64,000 nucleotides of DNA from Microglena sp. YARC. Taxonomy: Eukaryota > Chlorophyta > Chlorophyceae > Chlamydomonadales > Chlamydomonadaceae. The notes below the pieces were generated by a model that saw nothing but the letters and a program-made list of their open reading frames with translations, was not told the origin of the DNA and did no database searches. Both the position numbers and the translations under genes were made by a program. Below are positions 10,300 to 21,085 of the stretch, in pieces. Within the stretch, counting starts at the first letter, position 1. Every line of letters starts with the position of its first letter. The stretch is from positions 52,208,840-52,272,839 of the forward strand of contig CM039462.1 in assembly GCA_022414725.1 (NCBI GenBank), written 5' to 3'.

Positions 10300-11960
10300 C
10301 AAAGCAGGGCATGCGTTAGAGAGCAACCAATGGCAGGGTTAATGGCAAGGGGCAGGACGGTGATGAGCAGAGCATGGCATGCGTTACATAGCAACCAATG
10401 GCAGGGAGCATGGCAAGGGGCATGCATGTGCTAAACAGAGTAGAGCAGGCATTATAGAGCAATGAATGGCAGGGAGCACGGTAAGGGGCATGGATGCGAT
10501 AAGCAGATCAGGGCATGTGTTAGAGAGCAAAGCAGGGAAGGGAGCAAAGTACGCCTGGAAAGTGATGATCAGAGAAGGGCATGCGTTCAAGAGGAAGGAA
10601 GGGAAGGGAGCACGGCAAGGGGCAGGACCACAGTGATGAGCATAGTAAGGCATGCATTTGAGAACCAAGAGCATGGATAATGGCAATTTCCAGTATCCAT
10701 GCCCCTCTTTAACGCCTGCCCTGCTCTGCTCATCACTGTCGTCCTGCCCTTTGCCATTATCCCTGCCCCTCTTTGCTCTCTAACGCCTGCCCTGCTCTGC
10801 TCATCACTGTCGTCCTGCCCCTCGCCATTATCCCTGCCCCTCTTTGCTCTCTATTTCATGCCCTGCTCTGCTCATCACTGTCGTCTTGCCTTTTGCCATT
10901 ATCCCTGCCCCTCCTTGCTCTCTAACGCCTGGCCTGCTCTGCTCATCACTGTCGCCTTGCCCCTTTCCATTATTCCTGCCCCTCTTTGCTCTCTAACGCC
11001 TGCCCTGCCTTGTTCATCACTGTCGTCCTGCCCCTTGCCATTATCCCTGCCCCTCTTTGCTCTCTAACGCCTTCCCTTCTCTGCTCATCAATGTCATCCT
11101 GCCCCTTGCCATTATCCCTGCCCCTCTTTGATCTCTAACACCTGCCCTGCTCTGCTCATCACTGTCGTCCTGCCCCTCGCCATTATCCCTGCCAGCTGGT
11201 TTGTACTCGCGAGAGTAAAGAGTGGCAGGGATAATGGCAAGGGGCAAGACGACAGTGATGAGCAGAGCGGGGCAGGCATAAGAGAGCAAAGAGGGGCAGG
11301 GATAATGGCAAGGGGCAAGACGACAGTGATGAGCAGAGCAGGGCAGGCGTTAGAGAGCAAAGAGGGGCAGGGATAATGGCAAGGGCAGGACGACAGTGTT
11401 GAGCAGAGCAGAGCAGGCGTTAGAGAGCAAAGAGGGGCAGGGATAATGGCAAAGGACAGGACGACAGTGATGAGCAGGGCAGGGCAGGCGTTAGAGAGCA
11501 AAGAGGGGCAGGGATAATGGCGAGGGGCAGGATGACAGTGATGAGCAGAGAAGGGAAGGCGTTAGAGAGCAAAGAGGGGCAGGGATAATGGCAAGGGGCA
11601 GGAGGACAGTGTTGAGCAGAGCGGGGCAGGCTTTAGAGAGTAAAGAGGGGCAGGGATAATGGCAAGGGGCAGGACGACAGTGATGAACAAGGCAGGGCAG
11701 GCGTTAGAGAGCAAAGAGGGGCAGGGATAACGGAAAGGGGCAAGGCGACAGTGATGAGCAGAGCAGGGCAGGCGTTAGAGAGCAAGAAAGGGCAGGGAGC
11801 ACGGATAAGGGCAGGATGGTGATTAGCAGGGGATGGCCTGCGAAACAGAGCAATGAAAGGCAGGGAGAATGGCAAGGGGCAGGACAGTGACGTGCAGAGC
11901 AGGGTATGCGTTAGAGATCAATGAAGGGCAGTACATAGACAGAGGCATAGTACAGATGCT
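10300..11960. repeat. 71-bp satellite array with two orientation switches
   Basis: The unit contains 'gctctctaacgcctgccctg', then 'ctcatcactgtcgtcctgcc' and 'cattatccctgcccc'. It reads in one orientation at 10690-11205 and in the opposite orientation at 10300-10690 and 11222-11960. The switch at about 11205-11222 is marked by 'ctggtttgtactcgcgagag'. Start-to-start spacing is about 71 bp. Apparent ORFs of 80-130 codons here are repeat translations, not genes. Confidence 0.9.
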
Positions 11961-12720
11961 GTAACAGAGACGATGGCAGAGACAGTGATACAAACATAGA
12001 CAGATGCACGTGGGCACCACCTAGGAATGAATCAATACATAATTCGCTATGCCACACAATTGTTGCGAACCGCACCTACAAGCAAGCTTCACTTATTACT
12101 TACGTTGTTGTCCAAAAGCCTCATGTGACAGTGGAACATCAGAACTGGGAGGGAAGACAGAGCAATGGTCCCTGCAAATACAGAATGCAGGCATAGTTAA
12201 ATTAAGTAGCACCTCTACTTCTCATTTGATGATAGTTTAAAGCCCCCTTCTCTTGTGTCAACAATGGCCAAGCGCTCAAGCAGACTGACAAGCAAGTATT
12301 CATGCGTACAACAGATAGGCATGCACGCAACCAAGCCACTTTCCCATGGGCTGAACACTCTATGCCTAGCACCTCCAAGCTGCAGTCACCATCCAGATAG
12401 TCAGCCAATCAGTCACCAGGGATGAAGACAGAAAGGCAGGCATACAGACATGAATGCACAAAAGGAGGCATGCAAGCAGGTGGACACTATTTAGGCATAT
12501 GATCAAGTCAGAATTCCTTAGGCCACATTGTTGTGAAACCCTACCTACAAGCAACCTTCAGACCGCTACCAGACAGAGCATGGGTCCCTGCAAAAATGAA
12601 GGGCGGGCATAGTTACATTTATTGACACCCTTTGTGTTGTTTTTGCGTATTGGAAGGGAGACACCCCTGGAAGTCCAACCTGCCTTAAGCTTAGGTACCT
12701 GAACCTCAGGTCCTACCCCA
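11961..12720. other. No recognisable gene
   Basis: A moderately AT-rich stretch after the satellite. A near-duplicate phrase ('ccacacaattgttgcgaacc...cctacaagcaa' near 12052 and 'ccacattgttgtgaaacc...cctacaagcaa' near 12522) suggests a diverged local duplication of about 470 bp. No coding signal was found. Confidence 0.5.
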
Positions 12721-12723
12721 GCC

Positions 12724-13478
12724 TTGCATTGTCCACACTTGCCTAAGTTTACCATGCAGAATGGATCTGGAAGACCCAAGCATAAAGACAAGGTTGGACT
12801 GTCACCCAACACCCAGCAAAGCAAGGAGAACCAGTCTCCACCACAACACAAGAGGCAACGTGCCAAGACTGCCACAACTACTAGGAGTGAACCCAATGTG
12901 AAGATGCATGCCATGGACATGGGTCTAGTGCGTCAGCCAAATAGACACAGTGCTGCCAACATCTATCATGCAGGGTCTCAAGGGATAATTGCCACGCATG
13001 ATCTCCTGATACAATGCTCAAGGGCACCATGCAGCCAGGGCAGTGCATGATCCAACTATTGTGTAAGTCCCCGTGTCCTTTAAAGCTCTACTCAGGCCCA
13101 GGAGAGAACAGGTGGAAGTATGACTCACATAAGAGTTGGGAGCAAGTTGTCCCAGCATCCTACTTTGCACAGTGCCAACTAATCATGCTGCCATCCCAAG
13201 CTGAAGTCATGCTCCTGGCACAGCAGACTCCACATACCACCATATTTGACCGTGTACAGAGCAACGTCGAGTGGGCTGCCGAGATGCTGCAACGTATGCA
13301 GCTTATTCATGCGGTGGCAGTACAGCAGCGCCGACCGGGCTTCCTGGTTGAGGAGTTGACGACGCAAGGGACGCTGGCTGCAAGATGCCATGCCTCCAGC
13401 ACTGACAACCTACACAGGTCTAGCATAGACGGATCGGTTGCGAGAATTAGCGGCACCGATGCAAGGGAATTTGTGTAG
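12724..13478 (+). other. Two overlapping uncharacterised ORFs
   Basis: ORFs of 108 codons (12724-13050) and 154 codons (13014-13478) overlap in different frames. The first is basic and Gln/Lys/Pro-rich; the second has a helical stretch (DRVQSNVEWAAEMLQRMQL). No family is recognised. They sit inside the copia element in antisense orientation, so they are more likely remains of a nested element, or chance, than a host gene. Confidence 0.25.
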
Positions 13479-14828
13479 GAGAGAGGACCAGAGCATTTGT
13501 CAAATTTCAAAAACAATCTGACGCACTACTTTGCGCTTGTCCACGCGGAAGGCGGAAGAGGGCGTTGCGCAGTAATACTGAAAATATATATGGAAAGAAA
13601 GGAGGGAATAAAGCAGGACGCCAGAAATATCAAGTAGCAACAAACACATGCTTTGGGCGAGGGAGGGAAGAATATGAGGTAGGAGTACGAGAGGTAGAAG
13701 GTTGGCGTGGCTTACCTTAGCCATACTGCAAAGGCTCTAATCAGAGGGCTCTAATCGTACGGCCATTTCGCCATGCCGCGTCCAATCCGCCTTGGCTAAA
13801 TGTACGTGAAAGGCTGGTGAAAGGAAACCCTGCGAAAACATCTATCAAAATTAGTAAGAGCACTGACAGGTCATAGCGTCACACTAATATTTCAGTGTGA
13901 CTTAGGCTTTCATCACAGTGATTAAAATCGTCCTGGTTTCGCCCTACAACAGCGCCATTTTCGACGCATGCAGCGAAAGCACATCAGTGACTTCGGGTGT
14001 CCATTTTCCCGAATGAAAGCTATTCGCCAACAAGTAGTTCGCGCTAGTACTTCGTTGCCTAATTGTTCACCCTATCTCGGAATCGCTGGCAGAGCTTGGC
14101 AGGTTCGCAAGATTGACCCCTCGAAAAGGTTGCTAACAGACCCTCGAGCGACAGAAAGCTGCATACCCCTTCGCGTATTACAACTCAGTAGTTAACGTGC
14201 GATCGAGGAGTTATTGGTCACGCTTCAGTCTACGAAAAGTTCTGGGTGTCTGTCGGGATCGCTAGTTTGCGTTGAGCCGAGACATTTCGTCCACTGTACG
14301 CCTACATTTATCTGTAGTTCCGCTGCAAATCGTGTCTTTCGCCTACATTTAGCGAAATTGTCACTTCCCCGAGTGATTAAAAGGCAGTGGTAGTAAATGA
14401 AGGACCCTATGACCTATCAGCCTGAATACACTCCAGAGAGTGGACAGAGATGCTTGCGTGAAACAGACGCGCTAATCTATACACGGAGACGAGAATAGCG
14501 TTACAAGCACTGGAGACCCATCAAGGGGCACCAGCGGTGAAAGGGGCGGTAGCCTGGAACCTAACAGGGTACAGGCTATACAGCGCGTGACAGTGGAACC
14601 GGTGACGCAGCCAACAGGAAGCTGTCACTGAGTCATGAAGGATGACACAGTCTACGGGAATCTGGCACAGTACTGGCAGAGCCGATAGTTCTAAGGAAGT
14701 ACATAAGTAGTCACCAAGTCATAAAACGCGTGAGAGCACCGCAATTCATGCTGATAATCTGGACTGGTTGTTTCCATCACCTTAAGATCTGTGGTGCATT
14801 CATTGTGGAGTAGATCTTGAAGGGTCTG

Positions 14829-14830
<2 letters not shown>
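13479..14830. other. No gene seen; minor hairpins
   Basis: No domain-bearing ORF. A hairpin GTCACACT/AGTGTGAC occurs near 13879-13902. The CATTTCG-type motifs shared with 9640-9800 recur near 14280-14360, consistent with both flanks belonging to the leader of one element. Confidence 0.45.
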
Positions 14831-14831
<1 letters not shown>

Positions 14832-14861
<30 letters not shown>

Positions 14862-14981
14862 TTGCTAGGCCGACGGGGTTAGAAAGAGGAGACGGAGGGA
14901 AGGTAGGAGAGGGGAACTGATGGGTAGACGCAGTGGATGGGCGGTTTGGGTGTTGCGGGGCAGCAAGCTGGGTTGATCCAA

Positions 14982-15032
<51 letters not shown>

Positions 15033-15052
15033 CGGGGGGGGGGGGGGGGGGG
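14832..15052. repeat. Very long poly-G tracts
   Basis: A G29 run at 14832-14860 and a G50-C-G19 block at 14983-15052. Such runs would form stable G-quadruplexes if single-stranded. They sit just inside the 5' LTR. Runs this long are also difficult for sequencing chemistry, so exact lengths are uncertain. Confidence 0.9.
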
Positions 15053-15229
15053 CAAAGCGATCAAAAGCTGTTCTGGGCCTCAGATCCTCTTCTTTCGGGA
15101 GTTGCGGCGCAATAAACAAAGACACTGCGTATGCCGGGGAACGAGGGATCAATGGGCAAGGACGACAGAATCTGGTGCAGCTCAGATCTGATGCAGTGGA
15201 TGACGCGTAGGCTTGATAAGGCAATAACC

Positions 15230-15460
15230 TTTAGCATTCCGGAGTGTTATATCTTATACTGACACAGGGAATGGACTAAGGCAATGCATGCTTACATATG
15301 CGAGATGCCGTGTCAGGCGACAGGGCAGGTATAAGAAAAGAAAGGCGACAGTACCTTAGGATACTAATGCCGCTGGGTGCAGGCCCTATCCGGCGGAGGC
15401 ACTACAGCGGAAGCTTCCAGGCGGGAAGCCTGGTTGGACCGGGAGAACCGGTCTATAACA
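15230..15460 (-). mobile_element. 5' LTR of the copia element
   Basis: Matches 1950-2196 in the same orientation. It begins TGTTATAG on the element's strand (15460) next to the GGAAC duplication. It lacks about 20 bp found in the other LTR, and two of the LTR hairpins are weakened by substitutions. No convincing tRNA primer-binding site could be named in the bases that follow it (15205-15229). Confidence 0.8.
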
Positions 15461-15465
15461 GGAAC
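15461..15465. repeat. Target-site duplication of the copia element, right copy (GGAAC)
   Basis: Identical to 1945-1949. It lies between the 5' LTR and the upstream half of the LINE. Confidence 0.75.
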
Positions 15466-16061
15466 TGAGAGATCTTTCCCAATAGTATTTGATAATTTGA
15501 TGAGGATCGGAAGGACATAAGGCCAGGTAAGCAAATAGAACTCGTAAGGGACACGGTCAGCGCCAAGGACTTTGTTTCTGGGAAGTTTACGTTTGACGCT
15601 ATTGAGTTCAGAGGCTATAAAAGGTCTATCAAGAGATGTACAAATATCATCATGCATAGAGTTGTGAATGAAAGAAATAAAGTGATTATGTGCATTAGTA
15701 TCCGTAGTGGTTTGTTTGAAAATGATGTTTTGTAAAAGTCTGCAAAGTGATTCAGGATTTCGGTGGGGTTGTCAAAAGTATAGTTGTTGTTAAGTTTAAT
15801 GGCATCAATAGATTGTCTAGTTTTAGAATGAAGAATTTTGGAAATAATTGGGGCCGGATTTTCTTTGTTATCGAACCATTTTTGTTTAGAAAGCCAAGAA
15901 GAGGTGTTGAAGCGATCATCCATGATGTTATTGACAATGGCACGGGCTGAGCAGTGATTAATGATGGTGGTTTCATCATGAGGATTGGCGTTGATGGTGT
16001 TATGAGAGGACAGGAGGTTATTGAGGGCAGTAGCGAGGATAGTATTGTTATGTGTTGTCAT
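15466..16061 (-). pseudogene. LINE reverse transcriptase, upstream half of a split copy
   Basis: Two overlapping minus-strand frames (16061-15615 and 15657-15364) show the linker and N-terminal RT region of a non-LTR element: WLSKQKWFDNKENP, a DAIKLNN/FADFYKTSF segment, then a DRVPYEFYLL box. The frame change near 15630 is a mutation. The LINE sequence stops at GKDLSVP at the copia TSD and continues in frame at 1949 (PPSMNHS). Upstream of 16080 the LINE homology is lost at an inverted-repeat element. Confidence 0.8.
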
Positions 16062-16304
16062 ATCTGTGAGAGTGTTGTCAAAAAAAATAGCTAGTTGACT
16101 TTTGAAAGTTTACGCAGGTACAGAAAAGGACGCAGAATTTCGGACGTGAATGGGGTGTTCCAGAAGGTGTTTCGAATTCGTCAAATATTTGGAGGGCAAA
16201 CCAAACGTCAGAATCACAGGTCAGCAAGCTGGTTCCTGCTCCTGCGGCCAAAACAGCGGCGCTCCGAAAATCCGAGACGCGAGATGCGGGATTCGTGATC
16301 ACCT

Positions 16305-16396
16305 CGACGACAGGTCGGCAAGATTTCGAGAATCGAGATCGGGTTACCCTGAAACCACGCGCTATATCCTCCACGCGCAACTTTATATAATAAGAT
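16305..16396 (+). repeat. Direct repeat A, left copy
   Basis: The segment from 'acaggtcggcaag' through 'ccacgcgct' to 'caactttatataataaga' recurs in the same orientation, diverged, at 16906-16990. The pair brackets the large inverted repeat 16432-16868, giving a direct-inverted-direct arrangement as in a composite or rearranged LTR-like element. Confidence 0.7.
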
Positions 16397-16431
16397 AAGA
16401 TAAGACTAGCATTGAGCCCGCGGGTAGCCCC

Positions 16432-16868
16432 ACAGGAAATTTCAGAGTACTGAAACCGAGCATTTCGACTGTCTCGAAACCTACCATGCCCTGACCTGAT
16501 AGCACCAGGAAGGCAGCGCACGTGGCGCGCCCAGTTCTCCGAATTGGCTACCTCCAAGAAGAAGCCTTTGAACATGCAGCATCAGCGTCCGAATTCAAGA
16601 ATACCTTTTCGCGCGTTGGGTCAACAGATGCTCCTGGGGTCAGAAGATTTTGACCATCGAATCCAGGAGCATCTGTTGACCCAACGCGCGACAAGATATT
16701 CTTGAATTCGGACGCTGTTGCTGCATGTTCAAAGGCTTCGTCTTGGAGGTAGCCAATTCGGAGAACTGGGCGCGCCACGTGCGCTGCCTTCCTGGTGCTA
16801 TCAGGTCAGGGCATGGTAGGTTTCGAGACAGTCGAAATGCTCGGTTTCAGTACTCTGAAATTTCCTGT
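16432..16868. repeat. Large inverted repeat with about 206-bp arms
   Basis: Left arm 16432-16637 pairs with right arm 16662-16868 with only a few mismatches around a 24-base centre. The outermost matched sequence is 'acaggaaatttcagagtac'; the innermost is 'gttgggtcaacagatgctcc'. The centre itself holds GGTCA/TGACC. Antisense ORFs sharing an MFKGF...EVANSENW start are mirror images, showing the duplication. No transposase is seen, so this is a foldback-type element or the product of a nearby inverted duplication. Confidence 0.85.
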
Positions 16869-16905
16869 GTAGCCCGTCGTTCCGACGGGAGGACCCCCGT
16901 GGCCA

Positions 16906-16990
16906 CGTCAGCGACAGGTCGGCAAGATCCGAAACCAAAGCCCTGTAACCACGCGCTAAACCCGAACGCCCAACTTTATATAATAAGAAG
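16906..16990 (+). repeat. Direct repeat A, right copy
   Basis: Diverged copy of 16305-16396 with the same 'acaggtcggcaagat...ccacgcgct...aactttatataataaga' order. See the left copy for the arrangement. Confidence 0.7.
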
Positions 16991-17023
16991 ATGCGATACG
17001 CGCCTGCCTCTCGCTTTACCAGC

Positions 17024-17775
17024 GGGACAGCGATCGGTACAGTAAACCCCAATGCCAAACCTAGGAACCCACGTGCCTATACCCTGGCTTGGGTGAATTG
17101 CCAGCTCGACAGAGCGAAAGCGCCAGTCAGCATGAAGGGCCGCGCATGCGCAGCGAGCCAATGAAACTCCAGGACTTGGTCAAAATTCGCAAAGACTCAA
17201 GGACTCAGTCAAATTTCGCGAGGCTGTTATAATTTACATCATCCATCGTCCATCAGCCACGAAGCAAAATGTTACGAAGTACTGATAATGATTTACATCC
17301 ACCATCCACGGACGCATAGGCCAGGTGCTGCGCCTTCCTATTTCTTAGTCTAGGAATATCTTCTGAGCTTCAGCATTGATGCTTTCGAGCTGCAAGCTAC
17401 CGCCTCCCTTGCTTCCTTGCGTGCTACGCGAAAAGGGGGAGCTCCCTCCCCTTGCACGGCATATTTCAAAGCTTGAACTATGTCTACAGCCCCAAAGCCT
17501 CCCCCCCAGGCGATTGTTCTATAAGCTCACCCAAAGCAAGGAAGGGTGGCATCATAAACGAGAAGCAAGATCCAGACTCGCTCGACTTAGGTTCACAAAT
17601 GGACATATCTGTATTTTTGAATTGTTCCTCGTTGCGCGAAATTGTCGTTGCGCAGCCCTTCATGCTGACTGGCGCTTTCGCCCTGTCGAGCTGGCAATTT
17701 ACCCACAAGCCAGGGTATAGGCACGTGGGGGTCTAGGTTTGGGCATTGGGGTTGTTACTGTACCGATCGCTACCC
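17024..17775. mobile_element. Non-autonomous element with about 125-bp terminal inverted repeats
   Basis: Left arm 17024-17150 and right arm 17651-17775 are inverted copies. Both contain 'cgatcggtacagtaa', 'cacgtgcctataccctggct' and 'gctcgacag.gcgaaagcgcc' on one strand or the other. About 500 bp between them carry no recognisable transposase. The size and structure fit a TIR or foldback element. No TSD could be fixed. Confidence 0.65.
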
Positions 17776-17829
17776 TTACCAGCGTGGCGCCAGGCCGCTA
17801 TAATCCAACTTTATGTCGAACATCGCTAC

Positions 17830-17854
17830 GATATAATCCCGACGGGATTATATC
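17830..17854. repeat. 25-bp palindrome
   Basis: GATATAATCCCG and CGGGATTATATC flank a single A. Perfect 12-bp arms. Confidence 0.9.
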
Positions 17855-17920
17855 ATCCCTGGTGTGTACAATCTTATTCGTCTTATATTCTTCGTCCTGC
17901 CACGCATGCGTGTGTGCACC

Positions 17921-18001
17921 CTCCTGTCAAGTTAGCAAACTGTGAGAGCAATTTAAACCATTCTCGTAGTTTTCTTTCATAGTTTGCCAACTTGACAGGA
18001 G
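17921..18001. repeat. Inverted repeat with 25-bp arms
   Basis: Arm 'ctcctgtcaagttagcaaac' at 17921 pairs with 'gtttgccaacttgacaggag' ending at 18001 with a few mismatches and a loop of about 31 bases. Possibly a tiny MITE. Confidence 0.7.
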
Positions 18002-19541
18002 GTGCGCGCACGGCGAATTGCGCCCTGCGTCAAGGAAACCTGGTGGCACTCGGCTCCTTGATTTGCTAGGCTGGCACATCCGACATATCCTGCCTCAATC
18101 AGTCCCAAGCCCGTGGTCCCTGTGGTCCGAGTCCGATCAGGCGATACAGATTTCAACACGATTCAGATTTATCATTCTGAACTCCCCTGCTGTTTTCGAT
18201 GAAGCATGTAGCCTACTTGATTGTGCGTTTAACCGTCTGAAGCCAACCAAGCACCCACAGCATCAGCAGTAGCAGTATCAGCTCGAAGCGCCGTGATACA
18301 TACTGAGCCGTTGAGAGGGCCCACTCCTGACCTGAGGTGCGCCCCTGGCTATTGCAATTCACTCAGTGCGACACTCGAACCCGTACTCTTTAGCCTGCAT
18401 GCAAGGAATCGATTCCCAGGTCAAACCGAAGAAGCCACCATGCTGTTAGCGTTGGGCTTCTGTCTCTTTTTCGTCTACCTGGCCAGGGGGGTGCTTGAGC
18501 AGGGCTGTGCCGAAGTCAGGTATTTTGCCAGGATCGCGTGCTGAAGTAATGTGCTGAATTGGCCCGCGCAACAAGTTCACTAGCATGGGTATCCGTCAGC
18601 TTATTACAGAAGGGCGAGCCAGGGAATCCCAGGATATTTATAAAATTAGCTTGAGGGTGGTCCGGTTTTACCGGTACCGCAGACCTGTGCTTGCCCCCCA
18701 CCCCCACCCCACCCCCACCCACCCCCCACGCACTTGTTGACAACCACGGAATGGGCCCTATGGAGGTGACAGCCATATGCAGGGTGTAGCGTGGTGTGGT
18801 GTGATGTGGCGATATGAGGGAATAATGGGAAAACCCAAAGCATGTAGTTGCGCAATGGCTGATGTATAAGATTAAGAAGCACGAGGGGAGATTAGAGAGG
18901 CGCCCAGCCTGCAGGCGATCAGCTTGAATGATTGGTCGTGCTCCTGTCGTACAAGACCTTCACACCATCGATTATTGATCGCTGTGCATGGCATTAGCCT
19001 GCTTTGACTCATGATTTGGTCGTTGCAAGTCCTAGGCGTCGCAAGCGACGAGGAAAATTGGCGGAGAGTGTCGGCTATCGGAGCGACCGGTGGCGACGGA
19101 ATCGAGTGCATCGTATCGAAGCCAGAGTTCTCGATACAGGAAGGGCCAGGGTTACTTGGCTTCGTGTGACAGAGGGGCAACGCTGTGACCCTGGGGGCTT
19201 ATACTGCTTGTGGTGGTGGAAGGGTAGGGTCCCGTGGTCGTGGTGGGGGGCTTGGGGGTAGGGGAGCGAGAGTGTGGGGGTGGGGTGGGTGGGTATTGGG
19301 GAGCTGATGGAGTGAGGAGGTAGTTGAGGGATTGGGAGGGAGCACTACAACTGCTTGAACCACCACCAATCACTGATCCCATGCCTACTTACATGCTTGC
19401 CTGCAGGAAAGGTGTGGATTTCTACTTCTTCCCCTGACAAGCAAGCTAAAAGGGTTCAGCCCCCCCACTCACACACACTTCTCCGCTGGCCCCCGCTGTC
19501 TCCTGCCACCCAAGCTGCACCACACAAGTACCAATACCAGC
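18002..19541. other. No gene identified
   Basis: Only short ORFs without motifs. A C-rich, strand-biased stretch lies at 18694-18729 and a G/T-rich stretch at 19200-19330. The phrase 'cggtggc.acggaatcgagtgca' near 19090 resembles 'aggtggcaccggaatcaagtgca' near 61794, hinting at an old dispersed repeat. Confidence 0.45.
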
Positions 19542-20702
19542 ATGGCTGATGAAGTGGCACTTCCGTCCAAGCTTGCTTGCTTCTTTCACACTCTTATATG
19601 CGCACGGGGATGTGCCACATGCACGCGCGACCAGGACTCTGATTTCCCTGTATCTCGCGACTCCCAAGCCCCGTCTCCTGGGACGACCAAGGCTGTTGCA
19701 GCTAGGTCTAAGGAATCTGAGCCTAAGTGGTCATCCCGTGAGCCTCCATTGAGGTCATCTTGTCCTTCATGGCTATCATGGTTTTCACCCGCTGCCCAAT
19801 CCGAGTTAAGCATTGCAGTGAATCTGAGTTACTCTGCTGACAAGGGAACTGGTAATAAGTGCCCTACTGTGTTGTCCCCTGGAACTATTAGTGGTGAAGT
19901 AGATGACTACCTCTATTTCCCTACAAGCTTTTCTTCTGTACCTCCAGTCCTACTCCCAACAATTGAGGACCATAGTCCTGACACTGAGCATGACATGGTG
20001 TGGCCCTCACACCCTGTCTCGTACTTCCTGGCTGCAGTGCCAGCACCTCAGGGGGAAGTCCGTCCGTCGAGTATGCACATCCCATCAACGCGATCATCAT
20101 GGGAGCTGTCCAACAGACCCGCCTCCCTCGAGATCCTAGGGGCTAACCGACAGGACAAAGCCCTGGGAGGGACCGTTTGCCAGCTCCTACCCGCATCTCC
20201 CACCTTTCTGCATCCTAGAGGAAGCAGAAAGAATATGCAGGCAAGCACTTTGACCGCCAGCAAGCAGTCTCATGTGAAAGGGCTGCTTGTGGATCAGGGT
20301 GCTAGGACCCTCTCCACATGGCAGCATGTGGCGGGGGGCAATGGCCTGTATGTGCAGAATTCAGGCTCTGCATTCAGTCAGGACTCGAAATACGGGAGGG
20401 CCTCTGCTTCCATGGTGCACCAAGGGAGACCAGAGTTGGGCCAAGGGGTCGGTATAAGGTCTCACAACAGCGTAACAGTTGACAGTCGCAGTAGCCCTAT
20501 ATTCAGGCGACAGTCCATGGACACAGGGAACACCTTCATGCAGCATGGAGCGGATGCGTTCAAGCGTAGGGGTCTGTCCTACAGGGGGGTAGGGGTCTGT
20601 CCTCCCCAGGTGTGTGCTCACATCCACAAGCATGGCAACGCAAATCCACTCTCATCCCTCGTCTACAAAGTGGTCGCGTGGGCAGGTGACTTGAGTTGCT
20701 GA
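19542..20702 (+). CDS. Hypothetical protein, 386 codons
   Basis: This is the longest non-repetitive open frame in the window. The ATG lies in a good eukaryotic context (A at -3, G at +4). The product is Ser/Pro/Gly-rich and polar, with no signal peptide, membrane segment or domain I recognise. A Cys-rich patch occurs near residues 13-28 (CFFHTLICARGCATC). Near the C-terminus a short direct repeat (GLSYRGVGVCP) reflects a DNA duplication at 20567-20605. It could be a real single-exon gene, the first exon of a longer one, or a chance ORF in old TE sequence. No neighbour suggests a role. Confidence 0.4.
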   Translation: MADEVALPSKLACFFHTLICARGCATCTRDQDSDFPVSRDSQAPSPGTTKAVAARSKESEPKWSSREPPLRSSCPSWLSWFSPAAQSELSIAVNLSYSADKGTGNKCPTVLSPGTISGEVDDYLYFPTSFSSVPPVLLPTIEDHSPDTEHDMVWPSHPVSYFLAAVPAPQGEVRPSSMHIPSTRSSWELSNRPASLEILGANRQDKALGGTVCQLLPASPTFLHPRGSRKNMQASTLTASKQSHVKGLLVDQGARTLSTWQHVAGGNGLYVQNSGSAFSQDSKYGRASASMVHQGRPELGQGVGIRSHNSVTVDSRSSPIFRRQSMDTGNTFMQHGADAFKRRGLSYRGVGVCPPQVCAHIHKHGNANPLSSLVYKVVAWAGDLSC

Positions 20703-21054
20703 AGCGAAACTCTGAAGCTTCTGCTGATGCCTGTGGTGCTTCTGCCCCACTTGATCGCCTCCAATCAGCCCATTCCGTCAAACCCTCCTTGTCATTACGA
20801 CCTTGCAAGACATTCATGTACCCAGATCACCCTCTTGCCTCAACACCATTCAGCTCCAGCCTCAACACCATCCAACATCAACACCATCCAGCCTCTGCAC
20901 CACTGAATACACTCAAATCCAGTGTACCCAATCACGGCCATCTTGGTAGATTTCCTAACAAATAGTCTGACTCAGCTAAAGAGCAACACGGGTACCTCAG
21001 TTCACACATATGTGAGCCCCCCACCCCACCCCCACCCCACCCACCCCACCCACC

Positions 21055-21085
<31 letters not shown>

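Larger units (their letters stand above)
1950..15460 (-). mobile_element. Degenerate Ty1/copia-type LTR retrotransposon nested in a LINE
   Basis: The boundaries are two direct repeats (1950-2196 and 15230-15460), outside each of which lies GGAAC. All coding remnants between them are on the minus strand in copia order: gag, protease, integrase, RT, RNase H. At 13.5 kb it is far longer than a usual 5-kb copia element because it contains foreign inserts (5855-6800), a satellite block (10300-11960) and other non-coding DNA between the 5' LTR and gag. It is inactive: an in-frame stop in gag, a frameshift in integrase, a changed integrase catalytic residue and loss of the RT-RNase H connection. Confidence 0.85.

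Noticed and set aside
10384..11875. Small Ala/Leu/Pro-rich proteins (80-130 codons)
   Set aside because: All are repeat frames of the 71-bp satellite on both strands.
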